A stretch of DNA of 43,467 bases from an uncultured Clostridia bacterium (lineage in GTDB: Bacteria; Bacillota; Clostridia; TANB77; CAG-508): NCBI GenBank assembly GCA_904419495.1, contig CAJFRV010000020.1:1-43467 (forward strand), in the 5' to 3' direction. Position 1 is the first letter of the stretch. Each line of letters starts with the position of its first letter. The notes beneath the pieces are model-generated. The model did not search any database. It was not told the DNA's origin and saw only the letters and a list, made by a program, of their open reading frames with translations. Made by a program: the position numbers and the translations under genes. This document shows positions 36,081 through 43,467 of this stretch, piece after piece.

Positions 36081-37197
36081 ATGGAAAATTCTAAAATAAC
36101 AGCTTCAGAAGCAATTAGCATCATATTAGGTATATTTGTTGCCTACACACTTGTTGCTCTTCCAAGAAGCATGTTAGAATCTACTAAAACTGCTACATTA
36201 ATTAATATTATATACGTTGGAATTATTGCTTTATTTTTGACTTTTTTAATATATAAGTTGATTATTAAATTTCCTCGGGAATGATATTGTAGATATCGCT
36301 GAATATTTAGGTGGAAAAACTTTAAAAACATTCATCGGAATTATTTTTATTTTCTACTTCATGTTTAGTAGTAGTATTCTTCTCAGAAACTTTTGTGAAT
36401 GTTTGAAAATTGTATATTATCCTATGACAAGTTTAATTTTCATTATTATTACTTTTATTGCTGTTATCTGTATTGCTTTACATCATCGCTTTTCTTCTAT
36501 AGCTAAAGTAAATTTATTAATTATTCCTTTTGTAATTATTAGTATTATTTTTCTATTTGCAGCAAATATAAAAAACTTTTCTTTTGATAATATATTTCCA
36601 ATATTTGGAGATGGTTTATTCAATACATTTGTAACCGGACTAGGAAATCTAGGAGCTTTTGGTGGAATTACATTATTGTATTTTATTCCACCACTTTTAA
36701 AAGAACCTCAAAAAATGAAAAAAGTATATCTAAGCTCCATCATTTTAGGTACTGTCTATTTTTTACTGTGTATTTCCATTATCTTATTTATGTTCATCTC
36801 TTTGATGTATACTAATCAAATAATGCCTCTATATTCAGCTGCTAGATATATCGAATTTGGAAACTTTTTTCAAAGACTAGAATCTATATTTCTTCTTATA
36901 TGGATATTACAGATGGTCTGTTATTTAAGTATTGTTTCTAAATTATCTATTTCTATATTTAAAAAAATTACAAATATTACAGATGAAAAACCACTCATTC
37001 TTGTTTTTGGTTTATTAATCTTTGCTATTAGCTTATTTCCTAAAAATTATGCTATTTCTAAGTTTATAGAAAATTATATTTATCATTACATGGTTATTGG
37101 TATTTCTATCATTTTAGGCTTATCTATTTTAATTTTAGCCTATTTAAAAAAAAGAAAGAAAAAGGAGTTGAATGCAAATTATGAAAAAAATCTTTAA
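36081..37197 (+). pseudogene. gerB: Spore germination protein GerB family (B subunit), +1 frameshift
   Basis: B subunit of the receptor, an amino-acid-permease-like membrane protein. Frame 1 from ATG 36081 (GAAAGGAG SD) gives MENSKITASEAISIILGIFV and ends in LIIKFP. At 36273-36277 CCTCGGGAAT replaces a Pro-Gly-Asn codon run. Removing one base continues GNDIVDIAEYLGGKTLKTFI and eight further membrane segments to the stop at 37197. The corrected length is 371 residues, as usual for GerAB proteins. It overlaps gerC by 26 nt. Confidence 0.9.
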
Positions 37198-38404
37198 AAA
37201 ACTCTTTGTTATTCTTTTAATTCTCATGCTTCTTCTCGCTTTTTCTAAATCCTATTCCACATTAAATGTTGATAATTTAAGTGTTGTAGTTGCTATGGGA
37301 ATTGATACTTCCCAAAAAAACCGTATACAAATTAGTTTTCAATTTACCAATCCCTCTTCTGTTTCAGAATCAGGAACTTCTGAGCAAGCCCCTTCCATTA
37401 TCTATACAGTAGATGCTTCTTCTATTAGTTCGGGTATTAATCTTATAAATACGTATATTGGTAAAGAAGTAAATTTATCTCATTGTAAATTGATTGCTTT
37501 TTCTGAAGAATTTGCAAGTAGAGGCATTTCTGAAGAAATCTATACCTTAGTCAATGATACACAAATACGTCCTTCTACCAATATTGTAATTTCTAAAACT
37601 TCTGCTAGATATTATTTAGAACATTCAAAGCCTTTATTTGAAAATTTAATTACCAAATATTATGAAGTTTTTTCTGGCTCTAGTTCTTACACTGGTTTTA
37701 CTTCTAATGCAACAATTGGTGATTTTTTTGATAGTTTAATTTGTCAATCTTGTCAGCCTTATGCCATCTTAGGAGGCGTAACAAATAAATCTACAGAATA
37801 TACTGGAACAACAAATTCAGAAAATGATTCTAGTACAAAATCCAATTCCTCTTCTTTAACAGGCCAATCAACTGCAGAAAACACTGGTCTTGCTGTTTTT
37901 AAAGACGATGTTCTAGTAGGAGAATTGAATTCTATAGAAACACTTTGCTTTTCTATTATTCGAAATCAAGTAAATGGGTTCTTAATTTCTGTTCCTAATC
38001 CAAATAAAGCTAATTCTTATATGGATTTATATATAACACCTTTGAGTTCCCCAAAAATAGACGTCAAAATTTTAAATGGAACTCCTTATATTAATATAGA
38101 TTGTCGCTTTACTGGAAGAATTTATTCTATGGAAGAAGGTTCTGATTATTTAGATGCTAGCATGCTAAATGAAATTTCTGATTCTTGTAGTAGTTATTTA
38201 AAATCCACAATTACGGACTATTTATATAAAACATCTAAAAATTTAAAATCTGATATCAATGGATTTGGTAAAACTGCTAGAAAAAATTTTTTAACACTTG
38301 ATGATTTTTATCATTATAATTGGAAAGAAAAATATAAAGATAGTTTCTTTAATGTAAATATCGATTCTTCTATTCGTTCTTCTTCATTATTAACAGAAAG
38401 TTGA
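37172..38404 (+). CDS. gerC: Spore germination protein GerC family (C subunit), no lipobox Cys
   Basis: C subunit of the germinant receptor. The 410-residue product has the family order: hydrophobic N-terminus, VDNLSVVVAMGIDTSQKNRI (counterpart of the usual VVGIGID), domain 2 and the C-terminal LDDFYHYNWKEKYKDSFFNV. Typical GerC is a lipoprotein with Cys-Trp after the signal; here the stretch LLILMLLLAFSKSYSTLNVD holds no Cys, so anchoring would be by the uncleaved helix. A Ser/Thr/Asn-rich insertion lies around residues 205-235. Start ATG 37172 follows AAGGAG by 4 nt; ATG 37181 is possible. Confidence 0.9.
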   Translation: MQIMKKIFKKLFVILLILMLLLAFSKSYSTLNVDNLSVVVAMGIDTSQKNRIQISFQFTNPSSVSESGTSEQAPSIIYTVDASSISSGINLINTYIGKEVNLSHCKLIAFSEEFASRGISEEIYTLVNDTQIRPSTNIVISKTSARYYLEHSKPLFENLITKYYEVFSGSSSYTGFTSNATIGDFFDSLICQSCQPYAILGGVTNKSTEYTGTTNSENDSSTKSNSSSLTGQSTAENTGLAVFKDDVLVGELNSIETLCFSIIRNQVNGFLISVPNPNKANSYMDLYITPLSSPKIDVKILNGTPYINIDCRFTGRIYSMEEGSDYLDASMLNEISDSCSSYLKSTITDYLYKTSKNLKSDINGFGKTARKNFLTLDDFYHYNWKEKYKDSFFNVNIDSSIRSSSLLTES

Positions 38405-38421
38405 TATTATGGGAGGTATTT

Positions 38422-38598
38422 ATGATTAATTATTTAGAATTTATTTTGTTTCTCTTATTTTGTCTATATGTTTTAAAAGAAGCTGTTAGCTATGGAATAT
38501 ATGAATATAAAAATGAAAATAAATTTGGTGGTACTTGTGTTATTATCTTTTCTATTTTTACTATTGTTTTAAGTATTGTTTCTTTATGTATCACATAA
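38422..38598 (+). CDS. Small two-helix membrane protein at the end of the ger operon (D-subunit-like)
   Basis: 58 residues from ATG 38422, with GGGAGGT 6 nt upstream. Two membrane segments (MINYLEFILFLLFCLYVL and VIIFSIFTIVLSIVSLCIT) are joined by a charged loop EYKNENKFGGT. It starts 17 nt after gerC. Some Bacillus germinant-receptor operons carry a similarly small two-helix D protein that modulates the receptor, so I propose that role by position and topology only. Confidence 0.65.
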   Translation: MINYLEFILFLLFCLYVLKEAVSYGIYEYKNENKFGGTCVIIFSIFTIVLSIVSLCIT

Positions 38599-38620
38599 AA
38601 AATTTAATTTTATCTATATA

Positions 38621-38666
38621 AAAAAATATAATCAGATGAAATATTACTCACCTGATTATATTTTTT
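38621..38666. terminator. Bidirectional terminator between the ger operon and rnr
   Basis: AAAAAATATAATCAG ... CTGATTATATTTTTT: a 15-bp stem. It contains the rnr stop codon in its right arm. Confidence 0.88.
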
Positions 38667-40773
38667 CAAAATCAACCGTTCTCATTAATTTACTAGCATC
38701 TTTTACTCTAATATTGATCTTATCTCCTATTTTATAGGTTGTTCTAGTTTGTTCACCAATTAACATTTTTCTTTCTTCATCATAAATGAAATATTCATCT
38801 CCTAAGTCATCAAATCGAATTAATCCTTCTACTGTATTTTCTAATTCTACAAAAATACCAAAAGAGGTTACAGAAGAAATAATACCTTCATATTCTTCTC
38901 CAATCCTACTTTCCATATATTCTGCTTTTTTGATATCTTCACTTTCTCTTTCTACTTTTGTAGCAATATTTTCTCTTTCAGAAGATTGTTTTGCTCGTTC
39001 TTCTGCTTGTTTTTTATATTCTTCTACAAAATTTTCTTCTACATCATAATTATCTTCTAAATATTTTGAAATGATTCTATGGATAAATAAATCTGGATAT
39101 CTTCTAATTGGTGATGTAAAGTGACAATAATATTTACTTGCAATTCCAAAATGCCCTTGGTTTTCTGCTTCATATCTTGCTACTTTTAATGTTCTTAATA
39201 CTAGATTTGAAACCACTTTTTCTTCTTCTTTTCCCTGTATTTCTTCTAAAATTTTCGCAAATTCTTTTGGATATATATTATCTTTGTTTGCTTTGATTCT
39301 TAAACCAAAATTAAATAAAAATTTATTTAATTCTTGAACTTTTTCATAATCTGGTTTTTCGTGTACTCGGTATATAAATGGTGCATCTAACCAAAAGAAT
39401 TTTTCTGCAATTGTTTCATTAGCGGTTAGCATAAATTGTTCTATAATCTCATTTGCAAAAGTTGTTTCATATTTTTTTATATTGGTAACTCTTCCATCAA
39501 TATCTAATTCAATTTTACTTTCTGGAATATCTAAATTCAGATATCCTTGTTCTAGTCTTTTATTCTTTAATATTTGAGCCAATTCTTCCATTAATTTAAA
39601 TTCACCAATATATGGTTTATATCGATTGACCACTTCTTCATCAGAATTATCTAATATTTTTTGAACATTGGTATATGTCATTCTTTCTGTTACATTAATC
39701 ACTGCTTTATAAACATCAGAAGAAACTACTTTTCCCTTTTCATTAATCTCCATACTACAAGACAATGTAAATCTATCTTCTCCTGCATTCAAACTACAGA
39801 TACCATTTGACAATTCTCTAGGAAGCATTGGAATCACTCTTCCTAACATATAGATACTTGTACCTCGAATTAATGCCTCTTGGTCTAATAAACTATTTGG
39901 TTTTACATAGTGGCTAACATCTGCAATATGTACATCTAGCTTATAATTTCCATTTTCTAATTTCGTTACTTTTACAGCATCATCTAAGTCTTTTGCATCT
40001 TCTCCATCAATGGTAAAAATAATATCTTGCCTTAAATCTCTTCTTTTTTCAATATCTTTTTCATCAATCTGATTACCACATTTCTTAGCTTCTTCTACAA
40101 CTGGTTCTGGAAATGTTGATGGTAAATTATATTCCTTTATTAAAGATAACATATCTACCCCTGCTTCATTAACATTTCCTAATACTTCTAATACTTTTCC
40201 TTCAGCCTTCTTTCCTTTTTCAGGATATTTGATAATTTTTACTAATACTTTATGATTATTTCTTGCTTTTCCAAAATTCTTTTTTGAAATGAAAATATCT
40301 GTACCAAAATTTTTATCATCTGGTACCACAAATCCAAAATTTTTATTATTTTCAAATCTTCCTACAATGGTATCTTTTTCATGTTTTAAAATTTTTACAA
40401 CTTTTCCTTCTGCTTTTTTTACTTTATTCTTCTCTTCAATTATTTCAATTAATACTCTATCTCCATTTAATGCATTTTTGGAATTTTCTTTTGCAATATA
40501 AATCTCGTCTTCTTGGTCTTCTATTTTAACAAACCCAAATCCTTTTTGATTCTTTCTATAAATACCATCATAATATACTTCTTCTACTGGTCTATATTGA
40601 TTTTTTCTGTTTTTTTGGATTTTCATTTCCATTTCTAATTTTCCTAATATTCTTAAAAGCTCATTATATTCACTTTTCGGTACATGCATAATCATCGCAA
40701 TCTCTTTTGCCTTCATTGGTGCATAATCTTTATCTTCTATTAAATTCAAAACCTTCAGTTCCTGTTCTTCCAT
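38656..40773 (-). CDS. rnr: Ribonuclease R
   Basis: 3'-5' exoribonuclease of the RNB family that degrades structured RNA. The 705-residue product has an N-terminal winged-helix segment (residues 1-60), two cold-shock-type OB domains with KGFGFVKIEDQEDEIYI and NFGFVVPDDKNFGTDIFISK, the RNB core with the Mg-binding TIDGEDAKDLDDAVKV and YCHFTSPIRRYPDLFIHR, and a C-terminal S1 domain (YEGIISSVTSFGIFVELENT). There is no basic tail. I start at ATG 40773 (AAAGGAA upstream); ATG 40797 lies in the family M repeat end. Confidence 0.95.
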   Translation of the reverse strand: MEEQELKVLNLIEDKDYAPMKAKEIAMIMHVPKSEYNELLRILGKLEMEMKIQKNRKNQYRPVEEVYYDGIYRKNQKGFGFVKIEDQEDEIYIAKENSKNALNGDRVLIEIIEEKNKVKKAEGKVVKILKHEKDTIVGRFENNKNFGFVVPDDKNFGTDIFISKKNFGKARNNHKVLVKIIKYPEKGKKAEGKVLEVLGNVNEAGVDMLSLIKEYNLPSTFPEPVVEEAKKCGNQIDEKDIEKRRDLRQDIIFTIDGEDAKDLDDAVKVTKLENGNYKLDVHIADVSHYVKPNSLLDQEALIRGTSIYMLGRVIPMLPRELSNGICSLNAGEDRFTLSCSMEINEKGKVVSSDVYKAVINVTERMTYTNVQKILDNSDEEVVNRYKPYIGEFKLMEELAQILKNKRLEQGYLNLDIPESKIELDIDGRVTNIKKYETTFANEIIEQFMLTANETIAEKFFWLDAPFIYRVHEKPDYEKVQELNKFLFNFGLRIKANKDNIYPKEFAKILEEIQGKEEEKVVSNLVLRTLKVARYEAENQGHFGIASKYYCHFTSPIRRYPDLFIHRIISKYLEDNYDVEENFVEEYKKQAEERAKQSSERENIATKVERESEDIKKAEYMESRIGEEYEGIISSVTSFGIFVELENTVEGLIRFDDLGDEYFIYDEERKMLIGEQTRTTYKIGDKINIRVKDASKLMRTVDFEKI

Positions 40774-40791
40774 TAATATTCCTTTCTTTTT

Positions 40792-40974
40792 GTCCAATTA
40801 GGTGTCCATTTGGGGACGTTTCCTTTTGAGACATTTTTATGTTAAGTTAGTTGGATACATTCTAAATACTAACAATATATAAAATTAAAATATCATATAA
40901 TTGTAAAATTATAATTATAACTTTACATAAAAATGTCTCAAAAGGAAACGTCCCCAAATGGACACCTCAATGGA
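40792..40974. mobile_element. Family M palindromic element (MITE-like), extended copy at rnr
   Basis: The inner unit 40804-40963 has the same ~45-bp terminal repeats as the other copies (GTCCATTTGGGGACGTTTCC ...). Outside it lie further matching arms, GTCCAATTAGGT on the left and ACCTCAATGGAC on the right, so the palindrome is extended by about 12 bp per side. The outer end abuts the rnr SD region. No ORF. Confidence 0.83.
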
Positions 40975-40990
40975 CATCATTTTTAATTAC

Positions 40991-41024
40991 AAAAAAGAGC
41001 AAGTTGTGTCTAACCGCTCTTCTT
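40991..41024 (-). terminator. Terminator after secG
   Basis: On the minus strand AAGAGCGGTTAG ... CTTGCTCTT followed by TTTTGT. It separates secG from rnr, so rnr must be transcribed by read-through or from a promoter inside the repeat. Confidence 0.78.
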
Positions 41025-41028
41025 ATTT

Positions 41029-41277
41029 TTATGCCATATATAAGATTCCTAATACAATTGTTAATATTGCAAACACAATTGATAATATAACTGTCCATCT
41101 TTTTTGTTTTCCTTCTTTGGTTCTACTTTTATTTTTCTCAAAGAAATTATTTGTTGATGAACCTGTAATTGTTGAAGACAAACCTGAATCTTCCTTTGAT
41201 TGTAATAAAGCTAATATAATAATTGCTACTGCTACTATAAAATATATAACAATCAATATCCATTTTGCTATTTCCAT
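41029..41277 (-). CDS. secG: Preprotein translocase subunit SecG
   Basis: Accessory subunit of the SecYEG channel. The 82-residue product has two membrane segments (MEIAKWILIVIYFIVAVAII and TVILSIVFAILTIVLGILYM) around the conserved LLQSKEDSGLSSTITGSSTN loop. I start at ATG 41277 with GAAAGGAA upstream; the longer in-frame start at 41328 adds a segment without family support. Order secG-rnr is common in Bacillota. Confidence 0.92.
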   Translation of the reverse strand: MEIAKWILIVIYFIVAVAIIILALLQSKEDSGLSSTITGSSTNNFFEKNKSRTKEGKQKRWTVILSIVFAILTIVLGILYMA

Positions 41278-41447
41278 GTTTATTTCATTCCTTTCTCTAG
41301 TTTGGTTGATAAAAATTAAATTCAGCACAACTAAATTTGCAAATACTTTTCAACCTCCTACGGTTTTTATATCTCAAATAAATACTTTGATATTTTAACA
41401 TATATTTTTTTAAAATGCAAATATTTTTCATACAAATGCAAATATTC

Positions 41448-42404
41448 TTATTTTCCGTTAATAATCTCGTCAATTGATTGTTTTCTCATATCTTTTATTA
41501 CTTTGCAACTATTATTTAATTTTTCTTGATCTTGCTCGTTTAATTCTAAATTTACTAATTCTCTTACTCCATTTTTATTAATAATTGCTGGGACACCAAT
41601 ATATATATCATCTTGTCCATATGCATTATCTAAATAAGTTGATACGGTTAATATAGAATTTTCATCATCTAATATAGCTCTTACTAATCGATTTAAGGCC
41701 ATTCCAATTCCATAGTATGTTGCTCTTTTCTTTTCGATTATTTCATAAGCTGCCTTTACAACATCTTCATGAATTTTACTTAATTTTTCCATTGGATGAT
41801 GATTATCTTTCATAACATCTGTAATTCTTTTGCAACCAACATAACAATGCTCCCATGGAACAAATGAAGAATCTCCGTGTTCTCCCATGATATAAGCATG
41901 TACATTTTTGCTTGAAACTTTTAAGTATTGCCCAACTAAATATCTTAGTCTTGCTGTATCTAAAACTGTTCCTGATCCAATGACTTGATTTTTTGGTAAA
42001 CCAGATACTTTTGCTACAACATATGTCATTAAATCTACTGGATTACTTGCCACAACAATAATTCCATTAAATCCACTTGCCATAATACTTTTTGTAATAT
42101 CTTTCATAATTTTTGCATTTACTTCTGCAAGTTCTAATCTTGTTTGGCCCGGCTTTTGTGCAATACCTGCAGTAATTACAACAACTTGTGCATCTTTACA
42201 CTCATCATAATCTCCTGCTCTAATAATCATTTTTTGTGGTGCATATGGTAATCCATGAGATAAATCCATTTCTTCGCCTATTGTTTTATTTTTATCAATA
42301 TCTATTAATATAAGTTCTTGTATTCCTCCTCTGTTCAACATTGAGTATGCCATACTCATTCCTACAAATCCAGTTCCTACTAAAACAACTTTTCCTTTTT
42401 TCAT
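41448..42404 (-). CDS. ldh: L-lactate dehydrogenase
   Basis: NADH-dependent reduction of pyruvate to lactate. The 318-residue product has the Rossmann motif VVLVGTGFVGMSMAYSM, the substrate loop AQKPGQTRLEL with Gln at the position that separates lactate from malate dehydrogenases (Arg in the latter), VASNPVDLMTYV, and the catalytic His in GEHGDSSFVPW. An ISGT-like stretch GSGTVLDTARLRYLV is also typical. ATG 42404 was chosen (AAAGGAA 10 nt away). It is monocistronic and divergent from the DUF4364 gene, indicating fermentative metabolism. Confidence 0.93.
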   Translation of the reverse strand: MKKGKVVLVGTGFVGMSMAYSMLNRGGIQELILIDIDKNKTIGEEMDLSHGLPYAPQKMIIRAGDYDECKDAQVVVITAGIAQKPGQTRLELAEVNAKIMKDITKSIMASGFNGIIVVASNPVDLMTYVVAKVSGLPKNQVIGSGTVLDTARLRYLVGQYLKVSSKNVHAYIMGEHGDSSFVPWEHCYVGCKRITDVMKDNHHPMEKLSKIHEDVVKAAYEIIEKKRATYYGIGMALNRLVRAILDDENSILTVSTYLDNAYGQDDIYIGVPAIINKNGVRELVNLELNEQDQEKLNNSCKVIKDMRKQSIDEIINGK

Positions 42405-42513
42405 ACAATCCATTCCTTTCTCTTTATTAAATTTCCTACAATAGTATACTACTTTTTTCTTGAAATTTAAAGATTTTTTATATAATTTATTTTACTTTTT
42501 TTTATTGTTATGA

Positions 42514-42519
42514 TATAAT
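42514..42519 (+). promoter_or_regulatory. Probable -10 box of the DUF4364 gene
   Basis: TATAAT preceded by TG-A (ATGATATAAT, a partial extended -10). A weak TTTACT lies 17 bp upstream. It is about 30 nt from the SD. Confidence 0.55.
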
Positions 42520-42551
42520 TTAGCAAATAATCAAAGTAAGGAGTGCTATTT

Positions 42552-43091
42552 ATGAGTTCAAATTCAAATAATACTACTACTTTGGCTGAAAATAAAGTGT
42601 TAATTCTTTATATCTTAAATCTAATTGATGGAGATATTATACAAGATGGATTGTTTAAAATTATTTCTTCTATCAATAATATTAATTACTTTTATTTTAA
42701 ACAAATCTTGACAGATTTAATAGATTCAAAGCTAGTAGGTGTTTATACAAAAGAAGATGAACAAGTATTAAAAATTACTAGTGAAGGAAAAAATGCATAT
42801 TCATTAACAAAAGATGTAATGCCCGGATTATTAAAGTTAAAAGCTGACAGCATTTTTAAAAAAGAATTTTCTAATATTGAAGAAGCTTCTTCTGTTATTG
42901 CTGAATTTACCCCTAAAGACGAAAATAATTATACTGTAACTTTAAAAATTGTAGAAAATAATGAAACAATCTTTGAAGTAAAAACATATGCCGGCTCAAG
43001 AGATAGAGCTAAAAAAATTGTAGAAAATTGGAAAGGACATGCTAATACGATTTATCCTAATATTTTAAATATTTTATTTGAAGAAAGGTAG
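42552..43091 (+). CDS. DUF4364 family protein (winged-helix regulator-like)
   Basis: 179 residues from ATG 42552 (AAGGAG 8 nt upstream; GTG 42543 is less likely). The N-terminal half has the pattern of DUF4364: ENKVLILYILNLIDGDIIQD, then NINYFYFKQILTDLIDSKLV and LKITSEGKNAYSLTKDVMPG, which reads as a winged-helix domain similar to PadR-type regulators. The C-terminal half, beginning near IAEFTPKDENNYTVTL, is a beta-rich domain. DNA binding is inferred from the fold. The gene has its own promoter and terminator. Confidence 0.85.
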   Translation: MSSNSNNTTTLAENKVLILYILNLIDGDIIQDGLFKIISSINNINYFYFKQILTDLIDSKLVGVYTKEDEQVLKITSEGKNAYSLTKDVMPGLLKLKADSIFKKEFSNIEEASSVIAEFTPKDENNYTVTLKIVENNETIFEVKTYAGSRDRAKKIVENWKGHANTIYPNILNILFEER

Positions 43092-43162
43092 GATCTTTTC
43101 CTTCATTTTCAATCTAACATATTTGTTTTTATATTGATAAAAATAATAAATCTATATAATAC

Positions 43163-43202
43163 AAAAACTCGCAAATGTTTGCTTTACATTTACGAGTTTT
43201 TT
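43163..43202 (+). terminator. Terminator after the DUF4364 gene
   Basis: AAAACTCGCAAATG ... CATTTACGAGTTTTTT: stem of 13 pairs with one C/A mismatch, then a T run. It also ends the convergent tRNA transcript. Confidence 0.87.
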
Positions 43203-43206
43203 ATAT

Positions 43207-43283
43207 TGGTAGCGAAGATGTGATTCGAACACATGACCCTTCGGGTATGAACCGAATGCTCTAGCCAACTGAGCTACTTCGCC
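43207..43283 (-). tRNA. tRNA-Met(CAT), elongator type
   Basis: 77 nt including an encoded CCA. Acceptor GGCGAAG pairs with CTTCGCT (one G-U), D-arm GCTC AGTTGGCTA GAGC, anticodon arm TTCGG TTCATAC CCGAA with anticodon CAT, and T-arm ATGTG TTCGAAT CACAT. The first acceptor pair is G-U rather than the C-A mismatch of initiators, so this is the elongator Met tRNA; a CAT tRNA read as Ile after lysidine modification is less likely. Confidence 0.95.
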
Positions 43284-43302
43284 ATATTTCTAAGCAAGTA
43301 TT

Positions 43303-43331
43303 ATTATAATGGTAGTTTGTCCTTTTGTCAA
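43303..43331 (-). promoter_or_regulatory. Consensus promoter of tRNA-Met
   Basis: TTGACA (43326-43331) and TATAAT (43303-43308) on the minus strand with a 17-bp spacer, about 20 nt before the mature tRNA. Confidence 0.93.
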
Positions 43332-43333
43332 GT

Positions 43334-43369
43334 AAAACATACAAGAAATTTAAATTTCTTGTATGTTTT
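43334..43369. terminator. Terminator hairpin right of the tRNA promoter
   Basis: AAAACATACAAGAAATT TA AATTTCTTGTATGTTTT: a 17-bp perfect palindrome with T runs. It ends a transcript coming from outside the window. Confidence 0.85.
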
Positions 43370-43396
43370 TGTTACTACTCAGCCCTAAAAACATCA

Positions 43397-43445
43397 AAAG
43401 GTAGCCCAAGTTAGTTAAATAACTATACTAAGGTTACCTTTTTCT
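43397..43445. terminator. Second terminator-like hairpin near the right edge
   Basis: AAAAGGTAGCC ... AGGTTACCTTTTT with an inner TTAGTTA/TAACTA stem, followed by TTTC. Probably the end of a gene lying past the window edge. Confidence 0.65.
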
Positions 43446-43467
43446 ATATTAACAAGTTCTTGGAAAT

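Noticed and set aside
41448..42404. Malate dehydrogenase instead of lactate dehydrogenase
   Set aside because: The substrate loop has Gln where malate dehydrogenases have Arg.
1..43467. CRISPR array, prophage or integrated plasmid
   Set aside because: No regularly spaced direct repeats and no phage, integrase, replication or conjugation genes are visible.

Overview
The window is a strongly AT-rich stretch (about 30% GC by eye) of a spore-forming, low-GC Bacillota genome of clostridial type. This rests on the S10-operon gene order, Shine-Dalgarno (SD) sites of the AAAGGAG kind before nearly every gene, an uninterrupted sigma-K gene, a gerA/gerB/gerC germinant-receptor operon, and DUF1653, DUF951, DUF4364 and DUF368 genes. 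I cannot place it below class level. It has no phage, plasmid or CRISPR character.

Layout. 1-7600: the S10 ribosomal-protein operon on the minus strand (rpsJ, rplC, rplD, rplW, a 62-codon extra gene, rplB, rpsS, rplV, rpsC, rplP, rpmC, rpsQ, rplN, rplX, start of rplE), with a consensus promoter and a leader that contains an intrinsic terminator. 7.6-12.5 kb: a lipoprotein, a small gene between two near-identical terminators, RNase J, and a cation-exchanger-like membrane protein. 12.6-20.9 kb: DUF1653, serS, purA, engB, DUF951, gltX, DUF368 and sigK. 21-27.3 kb: cysteine synthase, an unassigned ~185-nt RNA with its own promoter and terminator, a U32 protein and a TrmR-like methyltransferase (probably both acting on wobble uridine of tRNA), a 716-residue protein with a RelA/SpoT-like segment, and a Nudix hydrolase. 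27.3-34.2 kb: typA, a DUF2207-like protein, plsC, cmk, a P-loop/Asp23 fusion and a transglutaminase-like protein. 34.3-38.6 kb: the germination operon. 38.6-43.5 kb: rnr, secG, ldh, DUF4364 and tRNA-Met.

The most notable signals concern genome structure rather than a new gene cluster. (1) Four genes (purA, engB, gerA, gerB) carry a single extra base directly before GG of a Pro-Gly or Ala-Gly codon pair. Over the same ~36 kb I find no CCWGG at all, while Pro-Gly pairs are written CCSGG. This is either a systematic artefact at a modified motif or real motif avoidance. (2) In the S10 operon rpsS, rplD and rpsJ lack internal or N-terminal pieces, and a 13-nt duplication separates the rplN start from its SD. 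All are essential genes, so assembly or consensus error must be excluded first. (3) At least four families of palindromic repeats sit between genes, repeatedly ending just upstream of an SD. (4) Individual candidates for novelty are the 22167-22350 RNA, the RelA/SpoT-like protein, the extra ORF inside the S10 operon, the P-loop/Asp23 fusion and a leader peptide coupled to engB.
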